Shown piece by piece: positions 1 through 7,045 of a stretch of 21,444 nt of DNA. This DNA comes from an uncultured Clostridia bacterium (GTDB lineage Bacteria > Bacillota > Clostridia > Christensenellales > Borkfalkiaceae), in assembly GCA_934249215.1 (NCBI GenBank), contig CAKQKN010000057.1:1-21444 (forward strand), read 5' to 3'. Numbering within the stretch: the first letter of the stretch is position 1; the number at the start of each line of letters is the position of its first letter. Below the pieces are notes generated by a model. It saw only the letters and a program-made list of their open reading frames with translations, was not told where the DNA came from and did no database searches. The position numbers were made by a program, and so were the translations under genes.

Positions 1-855
1 GTCGAAAAGAGCGTAAGGGAGAGCCGCCGAAACGGTCGTGCATAAAAACGCGCCGCGTTCTTTGAATAGAGAAATCATTTCGTCCGTCGGTTTTGCGCCG
101 TGTTCGATCGAATCGACGCCGTTTTTCAGCGAAACGAGAACGCCTTCCGTCGATTCGACGTGTGCCGCGACTTTATATCCCGCGGAGTGCGCTTTATCGC
201 AAACCGCTTTGATCATTTCGGGTTTCATTTTAAGAATGCCCGGAACGCCTTTTTCGGTTGCGTCCATAACGCCGCCCGTAACCATCAGTTTAACGAAATC
301 GATATTTTCTTTTTCTTCGCGTTCAAGGAAGTTGAGCGCATCGTTCACGTTCTCGCAAACGACGGCGACGGAACCCGCCATATGCCCGTCGGGAACGGAA
401 ATCGCGCGGTTTGACGCTATGATGCGAGGTGACGTTTTTTTGCCGTTTTTCGCTTCGTCGCGAAGTTTTGTATCGTAGTTCGAAAGCCCGCCGACCGTGC
501 GTATGGTCGTTACGCCGCTGAACAACTCGAGTTTTGCGAAGTTGCAAACCATTTTATACGCGATGGAGCGGGTGAGCGCGTTGCTCATTATGAGTTTTAC
601 GAGTTTTGCGTTGTCGCGTTGTTTTTTTTGCGGCTTGCCGTTCCCCGCAAGATGAACGTGCATATTTATAAGTCCCGGCATAAGATATTTTCCGCCGAGA
701 TCGATTATCTCAAAGTCGGGATATTTCTCTTTTTCGAACGCGGAATTATAAAATACGTCCTCGATTTTATCGCCGTCTACGAGCACGAACCCCGGCGTGG
801 GCGTCATATCTTTTTTGCCGTTCAATATTTTGCAATTCGTCAGGGCGTATTTCAT
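1..855 (-). CDS. Amidohydrolase, imidazolonepropionase/prolidase-like (partial, C-terminus missing)
   Basis: Reading leftward from an ATG at 855, the frame stays open for 285 codons to the window edge, so only the N-terminal part is present. The start has an AAGGAT-like ribosome site and a consensus promoter upstream. Visible metal-site motifs of the amidohydrolase superfamily: the HVH pair at residues 66-68 after an LMPGLIN strand, a candidate carboxylated lysine at K189 (FVKLMVTGGV), H232 (AAHVES) and H252 (SIEHGA). These residues would hold a binuclear zinc centre in a TIM barrel that hydrolyses amide or cyclic-amide bonds. The closest look is to the imidazolonepropionase-like and Xaa-Pro dipeptidase-like cytosolic enzymes, which are usually about 390-430 residues; the last metal-binding Asp would lie outside the window. 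The substrate cannot be told from sequence. No signal peptide is seen. It is divergent to the two-component system at 1071, which may or may not control it. Confidence 0.88.
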   Translation of the reverse strand, partial: MKYALTNCKILNGKKDMTPTPGFVLVDGDKIEDVFYNSAFEKEKYPDFEIIDLGGKYLMPGLINMHVHLAGNGKPQKKQRDNAKLVKLIMSNALTRSIAYKMVCNFAKLELFSGVTTIRTVGGLSNYDTKLRDEAKNGKKTSPRIIASNRAISVPDGHMAGSVAVVCENVNDALNFLEREEKENIDFVKLMVTGGVMDATEKGVPGILKMKPEMIKAVCDKAHSAGYKVAAHVESTEGVLVSLKNGVDSIEHGAKPTDEMISLFKERGAFLCTTVSAALPYALFD

Positions 856-893
856 AAGTCCCAAGATCCTTAATTTAATTCGATATTATAATG

Positions 894-922
894 ATTATAT
901 TGTTTTTTTACGATTTTGTCAA
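894..922 (-). promoter_or_regulatory. Sigma-A promoter of the amidohydrolase gene
   Basis: On the minus strand, TTGACA (922-917) and TATAAT (899-894) are separated by exactly 17 bases, a perfect consensus. Transcription would begin near 887, about 30 bases before the ATG at 855. A second TATAAT (890-885) lies just downstream of the first. Confidence 0.85.
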
Positions 923-971
923 CGCAAGTCAAGGCTTGTCGGATATAAATCGGATAAAAAAAGAAAAACAG

Positions 972-1000
972 TTGAATTATCGTAAGTTTCATGATAGAAT
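972..1000 (+). promoter_or_regulatory. Probable promoter of the two-component operon
   Basis: TTGAAT (972-977), a 17-base spacer and TAGAAT (995-1000) fit a sigma-A promoter. The leader to the ATG at 1071 would be about 64 bases. It contains a small hairpin (TGCCGC at 1029-1034 pairing with GCGGCA at 1040-1045). Confidence 0.6.
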
Positions 1001-1070
1001 ATCCGAAAATAAAACTCGACTTGCTTCTTGCCGCCGTCAGCGGCAGGATTAAATCGATCGGGGCGGAAAT

Positions 1071-1742
1071 ATGTACAAAATTTTAATAGCGGAAGACGAC
1101 AAAGAATTAGGCGATCTTTTTGCAAGAGTACTGGAAAAGAACGGCTATGAGACGGAAATTGCGGAGAACGGCGCCGTGGCGCTTCAAATGTTCGAAAAAG
1201 ATTATTTCGACCTTATCATTTCCGACGTTATGATGCCCGTTATGGACGGCTATGAAATGGTATCGAATCTGAGAAAACGTGGCATAAAAACGCCCGTCCT
1301 CACGATAACGGCAAAAGGGGCTTTCGACGATATGCGTCAGGGTTTTTCGACCGGCAGCGACGATTATATGGTAAAGCCCGTAAACCTTAACGAAATGCTT
1401 CTTCGCGTCGATGCGCTTATTCGTCGGGCGGCAATGATCAACGAGAGAAAGCTAACAATCGGCGGAACGACACTCGAACTCGATTTGCTCACGGTGACGC
1501 ACGGCGGCGAGTCGATTATCCTTCCTCAGAAAGAGTTTATGATTCTTTATAAGATGGCGTCTTTTCCGGGGAAAATCTTCACGCGGAAACAAATGATGGA
1601 CGAGATATGGGGAGATACGACGAAAAGCGATACTCACACCGTGGACGTTCATATCGGAAGGCTTCGCGATAAGTTCAGGACAAGCGACGATTTTGAAATC
1701 GTAACGATACGCGACGTCGGCTATAAACTCATTAAAAAATAG
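1071..1742 (+). CDS. Two-component response regulator, OmpR/PhoB family
   Basis: A 223-residue cytosolic transcription regulator, the usual length of the family. The receiver domain (about residues 1-115) shows the acidic pair E8-D9-D10, the phosphoacceptor D52 in the strand IISDVMMPVMDG, the switch residue T80 and the conserved K102 (VKP). The C-terminal winged-helix DNA-binding domain (about 128-222) has the family pattern with FTRKQMMDEIW, VDVHIGRLRDKF and IRDVGYKL. The phosphate donor is almost surely the histidine kinase that follows 17 bases downstream. The start ATG has only a weak GGGGCGG ribosome site. The regulated genes are not evident; the nearest candidates are its own operon and the divergent amidohydrolase. 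Family assignment is certain; the specific signal is unknown. Confidence 0.97.
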   Translation: MYKILIAEDDKELGDLFARVLEKNGYETEIAENGAVALQMFEKDYFDLIISDVMMPVMDGYEMVSNLRKRGIKTPVLTITAKGAFDDMRQGFSTGSDDYMVKPVNLNEMLLRVDALIRRAAMINERKLTIGGTTLELDLLTVTHGGESIILPQKEFMILYKMASFPGKIFTRKQMMDEIWGDTTKSDTHTVDVHIGRLRDKFRTSDDFEIVTIRDVGYKLIKK

Positions 1743-1759
1743 GTTATCGAGGCGAAATC

Positions 1760-2854
1760 GTGAAAAAGAATAAGCAAAAATCGGGGATCGCAAAAAATAT
1801 TGTACAAAAAGCGGAGAATGCCGCGTCGTTCAAAAATCTTTGGGTATATTTCATCGTCATCGTGATGGCGTTGCTTGTTATAACGGTCGTGGTGGCAAGT
1901 TCTCTTTCGAAGCTAGTCAACTGGTTGCTCGACACGGATATCGAAATATCGATTTACGTCTGGACGATGCTGTTCAGCGTTTTGATCGGCGTTGCGATGT
2001 CGATCATTATCGGAAAAATATTCTTCAGCCCGATATTGAAACTCAGTGCGGCGATGCGCAAGGTTGCGGGTGGGGATTTCAACGTGCGGCTCGAGGTTTC
2101 GAGTTCGGTCAACGAAATACGAGCCATGGTCGAAAATTTCAATATAATGACCAAAGAACTCGCTGCGACCGAAATGCTTCAGTCCGATTTCGTGTCCAAC
2201 GTTTCGCACGAGTTCAAAACTCCTATCAGCGTCATTGCGGGGTATACGACGCTGTTGCAAGACGAAAAATTAAGCGAGGAAGAAAGACGGGACTATCTGC
2301 AAAAAATAAGCATGAATACGGACAGACTGTCGAATCTCGTGGAGAACGTATTGCTTTTGTCAAAGGTAGACAATCAGAATATATCCGCAAAAAATCAAAT
2401 TTATCGTCTTGACGAGCAGGTCAGACAATGCATCGTCATGCTTTCGTCCAAGTGGGAAAACAAAGAAATCGAGATCGACGCGCACCTCGACGAAATCGAG
2501 TATTTCGGCAACGAGCGGCTGATGCAGCACGTGTGGGTAAACCTTATCGATAACGCAATTAAGTTCAACAAAATCGGCGGAAAGATATTTATAGATGCAC
2601 GAAAGGAAGGCAATACGATTGTCGTATCCGTCGCGGACGAGGGGTACGGCATTCCCGAGGACGGTATATCGCACATATACGATAAGTTTTATCAGGTGGA
2701 CGGTTCGCATAAAGGCGAGGGTAACGGGCTCGGATTGTCGCTCGTTAAACGAATACTCGATATATCGGACGGAAAAATCGAATGCGGAAACCAAGCCGAA
2801 GGCGGGGCGGTCTTTACGGTTTATCTTCCGTCCGGAATTGAAGAAAACGCATAG
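1760..2854 (+). CDS. Sensor histidine kinase, HisKA/HATPase_c
   Basis: A 364-residue membrane kinase starting at GTG 1760, preceded by a GAGGCG ribosome site. Layout: cytosolic N-terminus; TM1 about 30-49; a short external loop of roughly 15 residues; TM2 about 63-89; HAMP linker about 88-140; dimerisation domain with H-box phosphoacceptor H150 (SNVSHEFKTPIS); ATP-binding domain with N-box around N261-N265 (NLIDNAIKF), G1 box DEGYGIP (293-299) and G2 box GNGLGLSLV (321-329). The extracytoplasmic loop is too short for a folded sensor domain, so it probably senses a membrane event, an intramembrane signal or a partner protein. It forms an operon with the response regulator upstream and ends just before a bidirectional terminator. 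Confidence 0.96.
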   Translation: MKKNKQKSGIAKNIVQKAENAASFKNLWVYFIVIVMALLVITVVVASSLSKLVNWLLDTDIEISIYVWTMLFSVLIGVAMSIIIGKIFFSPILKLSAAMRKVAGGDFNVRLEVSSSVNEIRAMVENFNIMTKELAATEMLQSDFVSNVSHEFKTPISVIAGYTTLLQDEKLSEEERRDYLQKISMNTDRLSNLVENVLLLSKVDNQNISAKNQIYRLDEQVRQCIVMLSSKWENKEIEIDAHLDEIEYFGNERLMQHVWVNLIDNAIKFNKIGGKIFIDARKEGNTIVVSVADEGYGIPEDGISHIYDKFYQVDGSHKGEGNGLGLSLVKRILDISDGKIECGNQAEGGAVFTVYLPSGIEENA

Positions 2855-2875
2855 TATTCTAATCCGACTGAACGT

Positions 2876-2934
2876 AAAAAAGGCATTGACTGTCGGAATC
2901 GAGCGATACCGACGGACAATGCCGTATTTTTTTT
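2876..2934. terminator. Bidirectional terminator between the histidine kinase and coupling-ATPase genes
   Basis: GGCATTG (2882-2888) pairs with CAATGCC (2917-2923), continued by GTCGG/CCGAC after a small internal loop. T8 (2927-2934) follows on the plus strand. A6 (2876-2881) on the other side gives a U-tract for minus-strand transcripts. Two convergent genes end here. Confidence 0.85.
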
Positions 2935-2942
2935 AATTTTCA

Positions 2943-4757
2943 TTAAAAATCGAAATCCTCTTTTTCGAAGAGAAGCGGGAAATTATATTTTGCGGCGTTG
3001 AACGGATCGATGAACGTGGGCGAACAGGTAAGGAGTCCGTTGCTGTCGAAATATTTGAAGTCGCCGTTAGCCGCTGCAAGATAGCTTCTCACGTATTGGG
3101 AGGTTATAACCGGTTTATTAAGCGGTTTGATATACATTTTTCCGGGAGTTATCAGGTCGAGCGCGCTTATGGGAACGAGAGGAACGGTCGTTATGTCGTT
3201 ATTGCCGAGAATAAGTTTCGACGATAAAGCGGGTATGGCGTGTTCGCCGCATTCTTTCGAGAATATTTCGCGCGTGCTGCGGTTTTGTGCTCCGAGGAAT
3301 ATGAGCGAATTGCAGTTGTCGCGGATAATGGTCGCGGTCGGGGTGTTGTTTTCGTTATAAACGACCTCGATCTGCTGATACGACTGTACGAACAGGTGGA
3401 ACCATATATCGCGCGAGCGCGCCGTTGCGATTTTGTTTTCGAGGTTCGGAATTTTCGGAATGTTTCCGAACTCGTCGAGAAGAAAATGCGTCGTGCGTTT
3501 TTTGCCGTTTTTGTCCTCGGCACGCTTGATCATCTGTGAATATACCCAGTCGATGAACAATCCCGCCACTCGGAAATCACTCTTTTCATAGTCGCGGGTA
3601 ACGACGAAAATCGCGAACGGGTTGTCGTCGTTAAGTTGCTCGTAAGTAATCGTATTGTTCGTCGTAAGGGCGAAAACGTGCGCCTGGAACCAGTCCGAAA
3701 TGGACGATTCGAACGTGCTTAAATAGCCTTGCATCGTAACGTAAGCCGTTTCGATGACGTTCGACAAAACGTTCTTTACTTTCATCGGCTTGTCTTTAAG
3801 GCACTTTATATCGTTGATCGTCGTGCCTTTTTCTGCAAGTGCGCGCTGTTTTATGCAATAAAAGTAATCTTTGATGGTCTTTAAGGTCATCATTTCGCGT
3901 GTGAAGCCGCTTTCCGGATTGCTCGCGTCATCGAGCATCGCAAGAATTATTCCGTGAAGAAGAGTCTGTGCGCCGCGTTCCCATACCGGTTCTTTCGTGG
4001 ACTTGACCTGAATGAACATATTGACGAGCTGCGAAATCTCGTTGTCGATCTGTGCGTCGAGGAAGTCGCGTTCGAAATCGAAATAAACGTTGAGAGTTTC
4101 GGCGTTCGGGAAAGCCTTTCCGCGATATTCGAGATAGCCGTTGTTTTTAAAATCTTCGTCCGAGGCGTATTTTTCGAGAGTTTTATCGATCGCGCCTGTG
4201 CGGAAAATAACGTTTTTGCCGATTGTGCAACGGCTCATTTCAAGGTCGTAAAGTTTGCAGAACGGGTTCCATTTATCCGACCGCACGAGATCTTTGAAGT
4301 TGAGAATCATAAGCCGATAACCTTGTTTTTTAAGGTGCATGGCGTTTCTGTCGAAAAGTTCGCCCTTGGGGTCGGTTATGAAAAGATCGGGCTTGTTTTT
4401 CTGGCTCGAGATCGCGCGGAGTTGCGGTTCGACGCAACCGGTCGTTTTTCCGCTTCCCGTCGTTCCGCAATAAAGTTCGTGCGACAACGTTCCGTAATAA
4501 AAACGGAGGTCGCATTTTTTGCGCTCGGACTCGGGCAGTGTGAAAAACTCGTCCACGGTATATGTCATGCCTTCTTTTGAAACGTAATCGCTCGCGAACG
4601 GGTATCCGATAATATCTTTTTTCGGTAAATCCTTATAGAGTACCGTAAAAGCATCGCCCATCGCCCCGAGATCCGTATAATTTATAATCCGCGATGACTC
4701 AAGGTATTCTTCGATATATTTGCGTTGAATTTTGCTCGTAATATCTTTGCCGTACAT
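2943..4757 (-). CDS. VirD4/TraG-family type IV coupling ATPase (T4SS-DNA_transf), soluble form
   Basis: A 604-residue protein of the FtsK/HerA-like ATPase clan, whose members pump DNA or recruit substrates to a type IV secretion channel. Walker A is at 98-106 (G-TTGSGKTT), the DPKGEL strand typical of TraG at 129-134, and a WNPF motif at 163-166. The all-alpha region around 240-275 includes WERGAQTLLHGI. Walker B is LLDEFGNIP at 426-434, followed by the ATARSRDIW and QSYQQ sensor region typical of the family. Classical VirD4/TraG proteins begin with two membrane helices; here the chain begins directly with a charged soluble segment and no hydrophobic stretch. The ATG at 4757 has a good AAAGAGGA ribosome site. 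It follows the 307-residue gene by 22 bases, so they are co-transcribed. No relaxase, VirB4 or other conjugation gene is in the window, so a role outside conjugation is possible. Confidence 0.9.
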   Translation of the reverse strand: MYGKDITSKIQRKYIEEYLESSRIINYTDLGAMGDAFTVLYKDLPKKDIIGYPFASDYVSKEGMTYTVDEFFTLPESERKKCDLRFYYGTLSHELYCGTTGSGKTTGCVEPQLRAISSQKNKPDLFITDPKGELFDRNAMHLKKQGYRLMILNFKDLVRSDKWNPFCKLYDLEMSRCTIGKNVIFRTGAIDKTLEKYASDEDFKNNGYLEYRGKAFPNAETLNVYFDFERDFLDAQIDNEISQLVNMFIQVKSTKEPVWERGAQTLLHGIILAMLDDASNPESGFTREMMTLKTIKDYFYCIKQRALAEKGTTINDIKCLKDKPMKVKNVLSNVIETAYVTMQGYLSTFESSISDWFQAHVFALTTNNTITYEQLNDDNPFAIFVVTRDYEKSDFRVAGLFIDWVYSQMIKRAEDKNGKKRTTHFLLDEFGNIPKIPNLENKIATARSRDIWFHLFVQSYQQIEVVYNENNTPTATIIRDNCNSLIFLGAQNRSTREIFSKECGEHAIPALSSKLILGNNDITTVPLVPISALDLITPGKMYIKPLNKPVITSQYVRSYLAAANGDFKYFDSNGLLTCSPTFIDPFNAAKYNFPLLFEKEDFDF

Positions 4758-4779
4758 AATTATTCCTCTTTAACGAAAA

Positions 4780-5703
4780 TTAACGAAAACCGATTTTTCT
4801 GGACGGCGAAGTCGAAGCGTTCGTAACTTCCTGCCATTCGCGCTGAACGTACTGGTTGACAAACTTCATTCGCTGATAATAATCGAGGTCGGAAGAATTA
4901 ATCGCTTCGATAAACGAAAAGTCTATTCTAACGAGGTTGTTTGCGTAAATCACGTCCTGCAAAATCGTGGAAATAAGGGCGTAGTCATCGCATGCTTCCG
5001 AGCCGTATTTTTGTTTTTCTTCATCGGGTAAAACCGTGCATCCGGTGTACAGATATTTGTCGCAAAGTTCGGCGACTTTTATGCAGTTTTCATATTTTTC
5101 GCGCATATCGGTCGAACGATAGAGTTCTGCGAGCAGATAAGCCGAAAAAATATCGCCCCAATATACGCAGTTAATCAGTCTACGTCTGGCGGAATCTATG
5201 TCTCGTTCGCAGCCGATTCCGAGAAATTGCATGATCGCCGCTTCTCTTGACGCAACGACTATTCCGCAGGAGGCCGCGCGGTTGATTTTGGAATAGCGCA
5301 TGTTTTCCTGATAGGGTTTAATGTAGGTGTAGTCGAAGCAATCTCTGTCCTGATAGGGGCCGAAATTCATCGTCTGGCTAATGTTGTGCAGCGATTCGAG
5401 CACAGTGCTTTTGAGATAAAGGAGAACGTCTTCTTCCGAACGGTCGTCGCCTTCGTTCTTTTTTACCGCGGCGCAGTCGCTTAGCGTCGTCACCTGACAA
5501 AGGGTTCCGAAAATAGCGGATTCGAAGGCTTGGCGCGTTTTGTCACCGATGTCGTATGCGCGGCAAACGAGAGATATGATTTTCTCCGCGTCGCGTTTGT
5601 ACGCGTCGGACGAATCGTTCGAAAGAACGGTACAGGCAACGAGCACGTTAAAAAACGGCTCGTAGTTATCGAATATTTCTTTACATTCATATTTCCCGAT
5701 CAT
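4780..5703 (-). CDS. Hypothetical protein with Sel1-like helical repeats
   Basis: 307 residues, not assigned to a known family. The start is ATG 5703, chosen because GGAAG lies 8 bases upstream. The frame stays open upstream to 5982, but that extension crosses the promoter and looks non-coding. The protein is soluble, rich in alpha helix and in Cys and Tyr. Residues about 153-196 (AAIMQFLGIGCERD, then LINCVYWGDIFSAYLLAELY) have the spacing of a Sel1/TPR-like repeat (A..LG.GC....A...L..C...G...A...LA.LY). Such repeats usually serve as protein-binding scaffolds. It is the first gene of a two-gene operon with the coupling ATPase and could be an adaptor or substrate-recruiting partner; this is inference from gene order alone. 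Confidence 0.8.
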   Translation of the reverse strand: MIGKYECKEIFDNYEPFFNVLVACTVLSNDSSDAYKRDAEKIISLVCRAYDIGDKTRQAFESAIFGTLCQVTTLSDCAAVKKNEGDDRSEEDVLLYLKSTVLESLHNISQTMNFGPYQDRDCFDYTYIKPYQENMRYSKINRAASCGIVVASREAAIMQFLGIGCERDIDSARRRLINCVYWGDIFSAYLLAELYRSTDMREKYENCIKVAELCDKYLYTGCTVLPDEEKQKYGSEACDDYALISTILQDVIYANNLVRIDFSFIEAINSSDLDYYQRMKFVNQYVQREWQEVTNASTSPSRKIGFR

Positions 5704-5775
5704 AAAATTGCTTCCGTTTGTCTTTTTGTTTCGTTTTACGTTTATTTGTGTTCCGCGTTTGCGCTCACTTCTTTG

Positions 5776-5804
5776 AGTGTAACATAAAAAATGATTTTTG
5801 TCAA
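5776..5804 (-). promoter_or_regulatory. Promoter of the hypothetical-coupling ATPase operon
   Basis: Minus strand: TTGACA (5804-5799), 17-base spacer, TACACT (5781-5776). The predicted start near 5769 leaves a leader of about 65 bases before ATG 5703. It lies back to back with the promoter at 5824, so the two operons share one control region of about 80 bases. Confidence 0.8.
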
Positions 5805-5823
5805 CATTATTCCCGATGAAATC

Positions 5824-5852
5824 TTGACTTAAACGCCGTTCTATGATACAAT
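5824..5852 (+). promoter_or_regulatory. Promoter of the ClpR-ClpP-RyR operon
   Basis: TTGACT (5824-5829), 17-base spacer, TACAAT (5847-5852). The predicted start is near 5859, about 90 bases before the ATG at 5948. The two -35 boxes of the divergent promoters are only 19 bases apart, so one bound regulator could affect both operons. Confidence 0.8.
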
Positions 5853-5947
5853 CATAAAGAGAGATCGCGTGAAAATTGCATTTTTTGCTTCCCGTGCCAG
5901 ATTTACGGGAAAACGCACGAGAAAACTCAGACCGAAAGGGGTATACC

Positions 5948-6496
5948 ATGAGAAGAGAAGATTCATTTGAACAAAGGCTCAACGAAAGCAGAATTATTCC
6001 GTTTTACGACGGAAGCCGCGCGACGGATATTATTTTCAGTCTGCTCAGATACAAAGCGGACGATCCGACCGCCGAAATACAACTGTTTATTTCTTCATAC
6101 GGCGGCGCTCCGCACGAAATGATGGCGATTTACGACACGATTAAAATTATGCCGAACCCCATAACGGCGGTTGCGTTCGGGGCGATAGGCGGTTATGCGA
6201 ACCTTATTCTCGCCGCTTGCACGAAAGGGCGCAGATACGCGCTTCCGAACGCGGAATTTTCGATCGGTCAGCCGCAGGGACATTATTCCGTCGGCGCAAA
6301 TCAACAGACCGAAGTCGCAATAGAGGCGAAGAAGCTTCTGAAAGAGCGCAACGATCTTGAAGCGGCGCTTGCCGTCGAAACGGGCAGAGCGATTGAGCTT
6401 ATTCATAACGATCTCGAATACGATATCGATCTTGACGCCGAGGGTGCGCTCAAATACGGAATTATCGACGAGATTTTATACGCGAGAGGTGAGTGA
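5948..6496 (+). CDS. ClpP-like subunit without catalytic Ser and His (ClpR-like)
   Basis: 182 residues of the ClpP serine-protease fold. Family landmarks are clear: QLFISSYGGAPHEMMAIYDTI (46-65, in place of YINSPGGSI..GLAIYDTM), VAFGAIGGYANLIL (75-88), and EGALKYGIIDEIL near the C-terminus. By alignment with the next gene, the nucleophile Ser is Gly82 and the catalytic His is Gly107 (FSIGQPQG instead of LIHQP); only the Asp (D159) remains. It should therefore be proteolytically inactive, like the ClpR subunits of cyanobacteria and plastids, and may form mixed rings with the intact ClpP encoded 1 base downstream. The ATG at 5948 is chosen for its GAAAGGGG ribosome site; an open stretch back to 5876 is leader sequence. 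Only about 15 residues precede the RII strand, shorter than usual ClpP. No Clp ATPase gene is adjacent. Confidence 0.88.
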   Translation: MRREDSFEQRLNESRIIPFYDGSRATDIIFSLLRYKADDPTAEIQLFISSYGGAPHEMMAIYDTIKIMPNPITAVAFGAIGGYANLILAACTKGRRYALPNAEFSIGQPQGHYSVGANQQTEVAIEAKKLLKERNDLEAALAVETGRAIELIHNDLEYDIDLDAEGALKYGIIDEILYARGE

Positions 6497-6497
6497 C

Positions 6498-7019
6498 ATG
6501 AACGGAGAACCGAGAATTATTTTGCTTGACGGCGAGGTTAACGCCGCGTCTGCGATGAACGTTATACTTCGACTTCTCGATATGGAAAGAGAAAGCTCGA
6601 CCGAGGAAATCAGTCTTTACATAAACTCGCCGGGCGGAAGCATAGCCGCAGGGCTCGGCATTTACGACACGATAAAATATATCAACGCTCCCGTAAGCAC
6701 GGTGTGCTACGGAATGGCGGCGTCAATGGGAGCTTTTTTGCTGACTTGCGGAAAGAAAGGTAAAAGGGTTGCTCTGCGGCACAGCAGTATTCTTATTCAT
6801 CAGCCGCTTATTCAGCTCGGGAATTACGTCTCCGCGCGTCAGAGCGACATTCAGAAACAAGCGGAAAGCCTTCTTAAATCGCGTAATAAACTCGAATCGA
6901 TAATGGCGGCGAACACCGGACGGACGATCGAGGAAATGCATGTCGCTTGCGAAAGAGATAACTGGATGAGCGCGGAGGAAGCGCTCGAATACGGAATAAT
7001 AGACAAGATACTCGACTGA
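6498..7019 (+). CDS. clpP: ATP-dependent Clp protease proteolytic subunit-like (catalytically intact, short N-terminus)
   Basis: 173 residues with a full ClpP triad: Ser76 in GMAASMGAF, His101 in SILIHQP, Asp154 in ERDNWMSAEEA. The SPGGS loop is at 44-48 and IYDTIKYI at 55-62. Usual ClpP is about 190-200 residues; the shortfall is at the N-terminus, where only five residues (MNGEP) precede the first strand RIILLDG. The axial-loop segment that gates the pore and contacts ClpX/ClpA is thus largely absent. The ATG at 6498 lies 1 base after the stop of the ClpR-like gene, with the ribosome site AGAGGTGAG inside that gene, so translation is coupled. This is likely a specialised second ClpP working with its inactive partner, not the housekeeping copy. 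The next gene follows at once. Confidence 0.92.
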   Translation: MNGEPRIILLDGEVNAASAMNVILRLLDMERESSTEEISLYINSPGGSIAAGLGIYDTIKYINAPVSTVCYGMAASMGAFLLTCGKKGKRVALRHSSILIHQPLIQLGNYVSARQSDIQKQAESLLKSRNKLESIMAANTGRTIEEMHVACERDNWMSAEEALEYGIIDKILD

Positions 7020-7033
7020 CGGTGTCTTTCACG

Positions 7034-7039
7034 AAGGGG
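7034..7039 (+). promoter_or_regulatory. Ribosome-binding site that decides the start of the RyR-domain protein
   Basis: AAGGGG sits 6 bases before ATG 7046. Two other in-frame starts (GTG 7022 and ATG 7040) have no comparable site at proper distance, so 7046 is preferred. Confidence 0.6.
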
Positions 7040-7045
7040 ATGCAA

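Noticed and set aside
38..478. 146-codon plus-strand frame opposite the amidohydrolase
   Set aside because: The minus strand carries the HVH, Lys and His metal-site motifs in one continuous frame.
5704..5982. N-terminal extension of the 307-residue minus-strand protein by 93 codons
   Set aside because: It would cross both divergent promoters and overlap the ClpR-like start; ATG 5703 has its own ribosome site.
6357..6497. Upstream extension of the active ClpP by 47 codons
   Set aside because: Overlaps the ClpR-like gene in another frame and does not resemble a ClpP N-terminus; ATG 6498 has a proper ribosome site.
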